Part shown: piece after piece, positions 1-5,394 of the stretch
Layout: each line of letters opens with the position of its first letter
Position numbering within the stretch: position 1 is the stretch's first letter
DNA from: an uncultured Eubacteriales bacterium
GTDB taxonomy: Bacteria > Bacillota > Clostridia > Oscillospirales > CAG-272
DNA length: 5,776 nucleotides
Assembly: GCA_934401725.1 (NCBI GenBank)
Contig: CAKRSS010000090.1
Coordinates: forward strand, 1-5,776
Reading direction: 5' to 3'
Notes under the pieces: model-generated
Told to the model about the DNA's origin: nothing
What the model saw: the letters and a program-made list of their open reading frames with translations, nothing else
The model's database searches: none
Program-made: the position numbers and the translations under genes

Positions 1-5
1 CAGAG

Positions 6-29
6 GGGGCGAACCGTAGGTTCGGCCCC
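6..29. repeat. GC-rich hairpin at the left edge
   Basis: GGGG then CGAACC (6-15) pairs with GGTTCG (19-24) and CCCC (26-29), with a single bulged G. A competing stem GCCCC/GGGGC exists at 25-37. It lies just outside the left array and may belong to the repeat family or to a feature beyond the window. Confidence 0.5.
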
Positions 30-47
30 TTTGGGGCGACTCTTTTG

Positions 48-76
48 GTTCTTTTCTGCTCGCGGCAGAAAAGAAC
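48..76. repeat. 12-bp hairpin closing the left array
   Basis: GTTCTTTTCTGC (48-59) pairs exactly with GCAGAAAAGAAC (65-76) around a 5-nt loop. ACTCTTTTGG (39-48) lies beside it. This is the mirror image of the 5731-5760 hairpin with its CCAAAAGAGT flank. Loops and inner bases differ, but the stems are kept. Confidence 0.85.
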
Positions 77-265
77 AGTTAAAACTCGTCCCGCCGACGC
101 TCGGCGAGTACACTTCTCCACCGTCGGTGGCCTCCACGGCGAGAGCCTGCCAAGGCTAAAGAACTTATTTTAAAAAACGCTTTCCGCCGACGTTCGGCGA
201 GTACACTTCTCCACCGTCGGAGGCCTTCACGGCGGCAGCTTGCCAAGGCTAAAACTAACTTTTCC

Positions 266-290
266 GCATACAGGCATATGCCAATACGCC
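266..290. repeat. Palindromic element, diverged copy of the hairpin at 5359-5381
   Basis: Its centre is the perfect palindrome GGCATATGCC (273-282), with partly paired arms GCATA and TACGC. Read on the minus strand it matches the 5359-5381 element (GCGTATT, CATATGCC, then TATGC or TACGC). It interrupts the repeat array after the partial unit. Confidence 0.6.
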
Positions 291-331
291 TCACCCCGGC
301 GTGCGCCCGCCAAGGCCAAAGAACTATTTAT

Positions 332-369
332 AAAAAAGCAGTCCCCGCAGGCTTCCCTGCGAGAACCGC
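332..369 (-). terminator. Strong intrinsic terminator of the cysteine-rich gene
   Basis: On the minus strand, arms 356-369 and 338-351 form a 14-bp stem (including several G-U pairs) with the loop GAAG, followed directly by TTTTTT (337-332). It lies 77 nt past the stop codon and should end leftward transcription before the repeat array. Confidence 0.8.
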
Positions 370-401
370 AAAAAACATTTTAATTATAGCGTAGGGGCAA
401 C

Positions 402-431
402 ATCAACGAAGTGCTGCCGCACTTCATTGAT
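402..431 (-). repeat. 13-bp hairpin after the cysteine-rich gene
   Basis: The arms 402-414 and 419-431 are complementary over 13 positions with a single G-U wobble and a 4-nt loop. It begins 14 nt past the stop codon. No T-tract follows, so it more likely protects the mRNA 3' end or processes it than terminates transcription; the terminator lies further on at 332-369. Confidence 0.6.
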
Positions 432-445
432 TGCAATAGCCGCAC

Positions 446-1087
446 TTACTCCAGATGCAGACTGTCACAATTCAAAAACGCGTGCGCGCCGAGGCAGGAG
501 TCGGTCGGGATGAGGCGCTCGGCGCCGCAGCGGGTGCAGCGGACGCGAATTGCGTCGTCAAGCACCTCCGCTTCGTATTCGCCGTCGCCGTCCGGACAGT
601 GACAGGTGATCTTGCCCTCCGCTTCGAGGTCGTGTATCACAAACATCACAATGTCAAATATCTGCGGGTCGGTCAGGACGTTCTGCGTGTCCTCGTGGAG
701 GACGGAAAAGTCAGTGATGCCGTTCTCCTCCATTATGTCGAGCAGCTCGAGCTCGGTGCGCGCCAGCTCCGCCTTGACAAGGTTGGTGTCCCCTATGAAA
801 CAAATGTTGACGTCGGAATAGGGGCAGGGAAGAACAAACAGCTCCCTCTCGTAAAACAGCGTGCTGCTCAGCGTGAAAACGTGCGGGTTGGGACAGAAAA
901 TGCACGGCACTGTCAGTCGTATCTTGCCGTCACGGCTGCGCACTACGGTCATCTCACTGTGCCCGCAGTCGCACTTCAGCCTGACCATGTCCGCCGACAG
1001 CGAAAACAGTCCCACAGCACTCAGCACGCCCGCACCGCAGTGCGGACAACGGTAAGCCACCGTGGTTTGCTTGGAATCAAGAACCAT
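446..1087 (-). CDS. Cysteine-rich protein with several zinc-ribbon-like motifs, function unknown
   Basis: The product is 213 aa and I do not recognise the family with confidence. It carries paired cysteines typical of zinc ribbons: CPHC (14-17), CDC (39-41), CIFC (62-65), single Cys at 88 and 96, CHC (162-164), CTRC (184-187) and Cys 198 and 207. The N-terminal order is CxxC, CxC, CxxC; the C-terminal pair is CxC then CxxC. A mostly helical stretch without cysteines (about 101-160) separates the two clusters. There is no signal peptide or membrane segment, so the protein should be cytoplasmic and probably binds zinc at two or more sites. The first part is weakly like CpXC-type proteins, but I would not assign it there. 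ATG is the only plausible start, since an in-frame TGA lies just upstream. The gene has its own leader and a strong terminator downstream. Confidence 0.85.
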   Translation of the reverse strand: MVLDSKQTTVAYRCPHCGAGVLSAVGLFSLSADMVRLKCDCGHSEMTVVRSRDGKIRLTVPCIFCPNPHVFTLSSTLFYERELFVLPCPYSDVNICFIGDTNLVKAELARTELELLDIMEENGITDFSVLHEDTQNVLTDPQIFDIVMFVIHDLEAEGKITCHCPDGDGEYEAEVLDDAIRVRCTRCGAERLIPTDSCLGAHAFLNCDSLHLE

Positions 1088-1100
1088 ATGGCATCAAAAA

Positions 1101-1106
1101 TCCTTT
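1101..1106 (-). promoter_or_regulatory. Ribosome binding site of the cysteine-rich gene, within a small hairpin
   Basis: AAAGGA on the minus strand is 13 nt before the ATG at 1087, rather far. The box lies in the 3' arm of a small hairpin: CTTTC and GAAAG (1103-1107 and 1111-1115) around a 3-nt loop, plus one G-U pair. A TGA codon in frame just upstream rules out a longer protein. Confidence 0.5.
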
Positions 1107-1129
1107 CTTTGAAAGATGGCACCCTTATC

Positions 1130-1135
1130 AGTATA
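1130..1135 (-). promoter_or_regulatory. Possible -10 box for the cysteine-rich gene
   Basis: TATACT on the minus strand matches five of six consensus bases and lies 43 nt before the start codon. A TTGATA at 1156-1161 is 20 bp upstream, which is too far for a normal sigma-A promoter. The call is weak. Confidence 0.25.
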
Positions 1136-1167
1136 TGTCAGCGATGCCGTTTTGCTATCAAGTATTG

Positions 1168-1208
1168 CAGGTATCACGGCGCAACGTCCGATAGCGAGGG
1201 GATACCTG
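1168..1208. promoter_or_regulatory. Inverted repeat with an alternative pairing, upstream of the cysteine-rich gene
   Basis: CAGGTATC (1168-1175) and GATACCTG (1201-1208) form an 8-bp stem around 25 nt. Within the loop GATAGC (plus strand 1190-1195) can instead pair with GCTATC at 1154-1159, outside the stem. The two pairings could compete in an RNA. Whether the segment is transcribed is not known. It does not match a riboswitch class that I recognise. Confidence 0.3.
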
Positions 1209-1216
1209 TACATCAA

Positions 1217-1242
1217 AGCGGCAGGACAAATACCCTGCCGCT
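1217..1242 (-). terminator. Probable terminator of the isomerase gene
   Basis: A 9-bp GC-rich stem AGCGGCAGG/CCTGCCGCT with an 8-nt loop lies 59 nt past the isomerase stop. Only TTT follows on the minus strand, so termination may be partial. A smaller hairpin, CCCGA-TTAT-TCGGG on the plus strand, lies between it and the stop codon at 1267-1280. Confidence 0.5.
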
Positions 1243-1301
1243 GTGATTATGATGTGAAGGTCAGCTCCCGATTATTCGGGCACTGATTCTCAGACACTGA
1301 T

Positions 1302-3026
1302 TCAGGCGTTGACCTTGGTCAGCTTGGCGTCGTTGATGGTGACCTTGTAGCTCTCGGTGGCGCTCTTGAACCACTCCTCGAGTTTTTCGTTCGCAACGTA
1401 ACCGCGGGCGTTGACCCTCCAGACGGGCTGCTCGGTGTCCTCGCCGAGGTAATACATGATGTGGTAGCCGTAGTTGGTCTCGACCACGCCGGTGTCGCCC
1501 ACCTTGCGCTCGTCGTCAAACAGCCAGTCGTTGAAGTTGGTGACCATCTGGCCGGGGACCACGTTGTCGTAGAAGACGGAGGAGTCGGAGGTGTACTCGT
1601 TGGCGGCCTTCTCGAAGGACTCCTTGGTCAGGCCGTCCTTTATCTGCGCGAGAATTTCCTCGGCCTTGGCCTTGGCGGAATCCTTGTCGGCATAGTCGGA
1701 GGTGCTGAACAGTATGTGGCCGACGTTGCGGGAGGCGCTGTCATCACGGTGCATAGCCTCGGTGAACATGTCGACAGTCACGGTGTAGCTGGTGGCATCC
1801 TCGTCGGAATCGTTGTTGAAGAGGTAGGTGTCGCCGGCCTTGCGGGACTCGTCGGAGACCCACAGACCCTCGTTGTTGTCCTTGTCGTCGGTCCATGCGA
1901 AGGAATCGTTGACCATGGCGGTGAGGGCGGAGGCGACCTTCTTTGTCAGCTCGACCTCAACGTTGGACAGAGCGACAGCGGCGTCGTCCTTATCGGTGGT
2001 GAGGGTGGCGTCCTTGCCGGCGAGCGCGAGCTCGACGGCACTCTTGATGATGGCGTTCTTGCGCTCGGTCAGCGCGTCGCCGGAGGGCAGCTTTTCGGGG
2101 TCGACCTTCTCGGTCTGGTCGGCGTAGATGCCGTCAAACTCGGTCTCTGCGACGTAGTTTGCGACGAAAGCCTTGAACTCGTCGACTGTCTTGCAGGTCT
2201 TGAGCTCGTTTGCACGCTTGTTGAGCTCCTCAACCTTGGCGTTGTACTCGGTTTTGTCCTCGTCCTTATCGGGCTTGGTAACGGAGAAGGTGTAGGTGAG
2301 AATGCCCGCGGTCAGGAAGCTGGCGGGGTGCTCATCGAAGTATTTGGTGATCTCATCGTCGGTGACGCCGTTCTTGAATTCCTTGCTGACAGCCTCGGAG
2401 GCCTTGGAGGCCAGCTGAGACATCTCAAGCGCGCGACGGATATCCGACTTCTTGACGCCGGTGCCGTACATGCCGGTGATGTAGCCGCTGACGGAGTAAC
2501 CGCTCTCAGCAGCGGCCTCCTCGAGAGACTTCAGTGCCTTGTCGATATCGGCGTAGTCCGCGTCGTCGAGCTTTATGCCGCGTGCGCGGGCTTCCTCACA
2601 GTAGACGAGCATCTGCTCGATCTCGCTCTTGACGCTGCTCATGAAGTAGTCAAACCATGTCTGCCCACTGTTCTGCATGGTCTGGTTCTTCAGCGACGCG
2701 CCGGTGTTGAGTCCGAGATACTGCACAAGGCTGCCGTAGGAGCCGAGGAAGTAGCGGTAGCTCTGATAGAAGTAATATGAAAGCATGGTGCCGGTTACGG
2801 AATAGTGCTCACTCTCGGCGACCGTGGTCCAGCGAAGTAAGTATCCACCCTCAGAAATGACAGAGAGGGCAACACAGCTGAGCAGCAATACTGCGACGAG
2901 TATTATCGCAACTGTGCCGACCCACGCAGGGGTCTGATTTTTATTTTTGTTGTTGGAGCTGAAAACGCTCTCGGTGCTGGCAGCCTGCTGTGCCTTTGCC
3001 AGTCTGACTCTGTTGCCTTTTCCCAT
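1302..3026 (-). CDS. Membrane-anchored parvulin-type peptidyl-prolyl cis-trans isomerase (PrsA/SurA-like foldase)
   Basis: The protein is predicted to help exported proteins fold outside the membrane by isomerising proline bonds. It has 574 aa. A basic cytoplasmic start (1-34) is followed by one hydrophobic segment (about 35-57). LLLSC at 47-51 loosely resembles a lipobox, but hydrophobic residues continue after the Cys, so a plain membrane anchor is more likely. Residues 72-235 are helical and charged, like the SurA_N chaperone region. The parvulin domain is about 430-530: GHILF (436-440, His437), KVGDT (508-512) and GYHI (520-523, His522) are the family's core motifs. Residues 240-428 look like a second, degenerate parvulin-like segment with no catalytic histidines. 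PrsA proteins are usually about 290 aa, so this one is about twice the length. The start was chosen by its AGGAA box. TATAAT upstream suggests its own promoter. Confidence 0.88.
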   Translation of the reverse strand: MGKGNRVRLAKAQQAASTESVFSSNNKNKNQTPAWVGTVAIILVAVLLLSCVALSVISEGGYLLRWTTVAESEHYSVTGTMLSYYFYQSYRYFLGSYGSLVQYLGLNTGASLKNQTMQNSGQTWFDYFMSSVKSEIEQMLVYCEEARARGIKLDDADYADIDKALKSLEEAAAESGYSVSGYITGMYGTGVKKSDIRRALEMSQLASKASEAVSKEFKNGVTDDEITKYFDEHPASFLTAGILTYTFSVTKPDKDEDKTEYNAKVEELNKRANELKTCKTVDEFKAFVANYVAETEFDGIYADQTEKVDPEKLPSGDALTERKNAIIKSAVELALAGKDATLTTDKDDAAVALSNVEVELTKKVASALTAMVNDSFAWTDDKDNNEGLWVSDESRKAGDTYLFNNDSDEDATSYTVTVDMFTEAMHRDDSASRNVGHILFSTSDYADKDSAKAKAEEILAQIKDGLTKESFEKAANEYTSDSSVFYDNVVPGQMVTNFNDWLFDDERKVGDTGVVETNYGYHIMYYLGEDTEQPVWRVNARGYVANEKLEEWFKSATESYKVTINDAKLTKVNA

Positions 3027-3035
3027 GATATGAAT

Positions 3036-3040
3036 TTCCT
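3036..3040 (-). promoter_or_regulatory. Ribosome binding site of the isomerase gene
   Basis: AGGAA on the minus strand, 9 nt before the ATG at 3026. It supports this start over an in-frame ATG at 3062, which lies within the leader hairpin region and has no such box. Confidence 0.7.
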
Positions 3041-3057
3041 TTTGTGTTTTAGTTGCC

Positions 3058-3087
3058 GTCAACCCGCCCGCAGAGCGACGGGTTGAC
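3058..3087 (-). promoter_or_regulatory. 9-bp inverted repeat at the 5' end of the isomerase leader
   Basis: GTCAACCCG and its exact reverse complement are separated by 12 nt. On the minus strand the stem starts about 4 nt after the predicted transcription start. No T-tract follows, so it is not a terminator. It could be an mRNA 5' stabilising hairpin or a DNA operator just past the start site. The ribosome binding site lies outside the stem. Confidence 0.55.
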
Positions 3088-3097
3088 AGATAGCACT

Positions 3098-3103
3098 ATT
3101 ATA
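3098..3103 (-). promoter_or_regulatory. -10 box of the probable isomerase promoter
   Basis: A perfect TATAAT on the minus strand predicts a start near 3091 and a leader of about 65 nt. At 16-18 bp spacing there is no TTGACA-like -35 box (ATATCA at 17 bp). This points either to an activator-dependent promoter or to a chance match in AT-rich DNA. The stretch around it is markedly AT-rich compared with the genes. Confidence 0.6.
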
Positions 3104-3124
3104 GCGCGCTTACATGATAATGAT

Positions 3125-3142
3125 ATGAACATATTATGAACA
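3125..3142 (-). promoter_or_regulatory. Direct repeat TGTTCAT-AATA-TGTTCAT over the -35 region
   Basis: Two identical 7-bp copies (3136-3142 and 3125-3131) are separated by 4 bp, an 11-bp period of about one helical turn. They cover about -34 to -51 relative to the predicted start. OmpR/PhoB-type response regulators bind 7-bp direct repeats with this spacing beside weak -35 boxes. The site is therefore a plausible activator site; the regulator is unknown. Confidence 0.4.
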
Positions 3143-3186
3143 AAGTCTAAACATTTTTCATTGATATGTCATAATTTATGATTTTT

Positions 3187-3199
3187 CGCGCTCTGCGCG
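3187..3199. repeat. Short GC hairpin just after the RNase J stop codon
   Basis: CGCGC and GCGCG flank a 3-nt loop starting 2 nt past the stop codon. On the minus strand it is followed by AAAAA rather than Ts, so it is not an intrinsic terminator for the RNase J gene. No other terminator is seen in the gap, so read-through into the isomerase gene is possible. Confidence 0.4.
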
Positions 3200-3200
3200 G

Positions 3201-5309
3201 TCAAACGTACATAATTATCGGCAAAACCATCGGCTTGCGCTTGGTTTTGGAGGTGAGGAATCTGGAAACGTCGTCGCGCACGCGGTTCTTGAGCTGCACT
3301 CTGTCCACCTTGCCGCGGACGCTGATGCCCTCGAACAGCGTGTTCAGCGCGACCTCGCGCACCTCGTCCATCAGCTCCTCCGACTCGCGCACGTAGACAA
3401 ATCCGCGCGAGACCACCTCGGGGCCGGAGACCAGCACCTTATCCGAGAGGTCGACGGAGGCGACGACAACCACCAGTCCGTCCTCGGAGAGGTGCTTGCG
3501 GTCGCGCAGGACGATGTTTCCGATGTCGCCGACGCTGTCGCCGTCGACAAGCACGTTGCCGGACGGCACCGTCTCGGCAAAGCGCGCGCCCTTACGGTCA
3601 ATCTCAAGCACGCGGCCGATTTCGGAGATGAAAATGTTGCTGCTCTCGATGCCGAGCGACATTGCAAGCTCCCGGTTTGCCGTCATGTGACGGTACTCGC
3701 CGTGGACGGGCATGAAGTAGCGCGGCTTTGTCAGCGCCTGCATGAGCTTGAGCTCCTCCTGGCAGGCGTGACCCGAGACATGCACCTCCATGGAGGTGTC
3801 GTGCAGCACGTGCACGCCCCCGCGGCACAGCTCGTTTATGACGCGGCTGACCGTCTTCTCGTTGCCGGGAATTGCGCTCGAGGACAGCACCACGAGGTCG
3901 TTCGAGCCGAGCGTCACCTGGCTGTGATCCGAGAAGGCCATGCGGTAGAGCGCCGACATGGGCTCGCCCTGGCTGCCGGTGGTGATGAGCGTCAGCTGCT
4001 CGGGTTTGTAGCGCTTGATTTCGTTGATGTCTATCAGCACTCCGGGCGGGACATCCATATACCCCAGCTCCTGCGCCGCGCTGACGATGTTGAGCATGCT
4101 GCGTCCCGTAACGGCGACGCGGCGGCCGTGGCGCGCGCTGATGTCGATTATCTGCTTGACGCGGTGGACGTTGGACGAGAAGGTGGCGATGACGATGCGC
4201 TTGTCGGCGTTCGTCGTGAAGATATACTCGAGCGAGCGGCCGACCTTGCGCTCGGAGGGCGTGTAGCCGGGGCGCTCGGCGTTTGTCGACTCGCACATGA
4301 GCAGCAGCACGCCGCGGTTGCCTATCTCGCCGAGACGCGGGATGTCCATCATCTCGCCGTCGATGGGGGTGAGGTCGAGCTTGAAGTCGCCGGTGTGGAC
4401 GAGCATGCCGCGCGGCGTGTTGATGGCGAGGCAGCAGGCATCGGCGATGGAGTGGTTGACGCGTATGAATTCGACCGAGAATACGCCCGCCTTGACGACG
4501 TCCCCGGCGCTGACGACATTGAGGTCGGGCTCCCAGGGGAGGCGGAACTCGGTGAGCTTGTTTTTGATTATGCCGAGCGTCAGCTTGGTGCCGTAGATGG
4601 GCGGATTTATCGAGCGCAGGACGTAGGGAATGGCGCCGATGTGGTCCTCATGGCCGTGCGTGAGGAAGATGCCGCGGATTTTGTCGCGGTTGTTCTCGAG
4701 GTAGGTGATGTCGGGGATGACGAGGTCGATGCCGAGCATGTCCTCCTCGGGAAAGCCGAGGCCGCAGTCGATGACGATGATGTCGTCGCCGTACTCGATG
4801 ACGGTCATGTTCTTGCCTATCTCGTTGAGGCCGCCGAGCGGGATTATGCGCAGCTTGGGTCCGCCGACGGGGCCGCCGAGATTATTCTTGCGGCTGTTTT
4901 TGGCGCGGGCGCTCTCGCCGCGCGTGATGTTCGGGGGCGTGGGCTCGGACTGCTTATTCTGTGACGCCGTCTTGCCCTGTTTTTTGGATGTGTTTTTGGA
5001 TGTGTTTTTGGGTGTGTTTTTCGCGGTATTCTGCGCGGAGCCTTGCGCGGTGCTCTGCGTTGCGTTCTTCAGCGCGCGGGCGGAGATTTTGTCCGCCTTT
5101 TTACCGGGACCCGGCTTGCGGCCGGGTTTTTTGTGCGCGGTCTGTGCGCTGTTCTGCGGTGTAGGGGTCGCGGCAGCATCGGTTACGACGGGATTCACGA
5201 CGGACTCGGCTACCGTATTTGCTGCGGAATTTGCGACCGAAGCGCTCTTCTGCGGCGCGAAGCCCCTCTTCGGGGCAAAATGATGGATGGTTTTTTCTTT
5301 TTTTTGCAT
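3201..5309 (-). CDS. rnj: Ribonuclease J (metallo-beta-lactamase / beta-CASP family) with a long N-terminal extension
   Basis: RNase J is a zinc-dependent cytoplasmic ribonuclease that acts both as an endonuclease and as a 5'-to-3' exonuclease in mRNA decay and rRNA maturation. The product is 702 aa. The catalytic core starts near residue 152. The metallo-beta-lactamase motif HGHEDH is at 218-223, the further metal ligands His286 and Asp308 (HTGD, 305-308) follow, and beta-CASP motifs appear at CESTN (339-343), TFSSN (376-380), TGSQGEP (444-450), HVSGH (510-514) and PVHGE (534-538). The end, RKPMVLPIIMYV, is the usual RNase J C-terminus. All catalytic residues are present, so it resembles B. 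subtilis J1 more than J2. Family members are about 555 aa; the excess is a low-complexity Lys/Ala/Asn/Thr/Ser-rich tail of about 150 residues at the N-terminus. I chose the ATG at 5307-5309 because AGAGG lies 11 nt upstream. An in-frame ATG at 5405 has no ribosome binding site and lies inside the repeat array. No convincing promoter was seen upstream. Confidence 0.95.
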   Translation of the reverse strand: MQKKEKTIHHFAPKRGFAPQKSASVANSAANTVAESVVNPVVTDAAATPTPQNSAQTAHKKPGRKPGPGKKADKISARALKNATQSTAQGSAQNTAKNTPKNTSKNTSKKQGKTASQNKQSEPTPPNITRGESARAKNSRKNNLGGPVGGPKLRIIPLGGLNEIGKNMTVIEYGDDIIVIDCGLGFPEEDMLGIDLVIPDITYLENNRDKIRGIFLTHGHEDHIGAIPYVLRSINPPIYGTKLTLGIIKNKLTEFRLPWEPDLNVVSAGDVVKAGVFSVEFIRVNHSIADACCLAINTPRGMLVHTGDFKLDLTPIDGEMMDIPRLGEIGNRGVLLLMCESTNAERPGYTPSERKVGRSLEYIFTTNADKRIVIATFSSNVHRVKQIIDISARHGRRVAVTGRSMLNIVSAAQELGYMDVPPGVLIDINEIKRYKPEQLTLITTGSQGEPMSALYRMAFSDHSQVTLGSNDLVVLSSSAIPGNEKTVSRVINELCRGGVHVLHDTSMEVHVSGHACQEELKLMQALTKPRYFMPVHGEYRHMTANRELAMSLGIESSNIFISEIGRVLEIDRKGARFAETVPSGNVLVDGDSVGDIGNIVLRDRKHLSEDGLVVVVASVDLSDKVLVSGPEVVSRGFVYVRESEELMDEVREVALNTLFEGISVRGKVDRVQLKNRVRDDVSRFLTSKTKRKPMVLPIIMYV
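4987..5022 (-). repeat. 12-bp tandem repeat inside the RNase J N-terminal extension
   Basis: Three units of 12 bp (4987-4998, 4999-5010, 5011-5022) follow one another; the first two are identical (gatgtgtttttg on the plus strand) and the third differs slightly. Read on the minus strand they encode repeated Asn-Thr-Ser/Pro-Lys, around residues 98-109. The period is a multiple of three, so gain or loss of a unit keeps the frame. This suggests the extension grows and shrinks by slippage. Confidence 0.8.
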
Positions 5310-5320
5310 TAAATATTTTT

Positions 5321-5325
5321 CCTCT
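5321..5325 (-). promoter_or_regulatory. Ribosome binding site of the RNase J gene
   Basis: AGAGG on the minus strand, followed by A-rich sequence, 11 nt before the ATG at 5309. It decides the start: the longer reading from 5405 would add 32 residues translated from a palindrome and repeat DNA and has no purine-rich box. Confidence 0.6.
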
Positions 5326-5358
5326 TGTAGATTTATATGTATGTGTGTGATGGAATGG

Positions 5359-5381
5359 GCGTATTGCATATGCCCATACGC
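5359..5381. repeat. Palindromic hairpin in the RNase J leader
   Basis: GCGTAT (5359-5364) pairs with ATACGC (5376-5381), and the middle holds the palindrome GCATATGC (5366-5373). On the plus strand it is followed by TTTTT, so it could stop rightward transcription. On the minus strand it lies about 50 nt upstream of the RNase J start, possibly in its 5' leader. A diverged copy lies at 266-290 in the opposite orientation, also just inside a repeat array, so it is probably part of the repeat family. Confidence 0.6.
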
Positions 5382-5394
5382 TTTTTCAGATAAG

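Larger units (their letters stand above)
36..330 (-). repeat. Left repeat array: two units and one partial unit, inverted relative to the right array
   Basis: Read on the minus strand, the order is a partial unit (about 323-291, linker CGCA), a palindromic hairpin (290-266), a full unit (about 258-164, linker CTGC), a second unit (163-78, linker CTCT), a 12-bp hairpin (76-48) and CCAAAAGAGT (48-39). The units share the core GAGAAGTGTACTCGCCGA and both internal hairpins with the right array. The unit nearest the genes has a substitution that breaks one pair of the CCACCG hairpin. The second unit has the loop GCG in its other hairpin with an intact stem. No gene is supported in this stretch. 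Confidence 0.88.

Noticed and set aside
79..294. Open frame on the minus strand in the left array
   Set aside because: It translates the repeat unit twice (FSTV/LAER-type wording repeats) and has no ribosome binding site; the reading frame is a by-product of unit length.
455..1246. 263-codon plus-strand frame opposite the cysteine-rich gene
   Set aside because: It is antisense to a gene with clear CxxC motifs, has no family features, and is explained by GC-rich codon bias.
1461..2780. 439-codon plus-strand frame opposite the isomerase
   Set aside because: Gly/Val/Leu-rich wording without any domain; a mirror of the Asp/Ala/Thr/Asn-rich coding strand.
3492..4964. 490-codon plus-strand frame opposite RNase J
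   Set aside because: Antisense to the conserved catalytic core; long only because of high GC at third codon positions.
5310..5345. Promoter for RNase J (TATAAA near 5331-5336)
   Set aside because: No -35 partner at usable spacing, and the start site would fall on the ribosome binding site.
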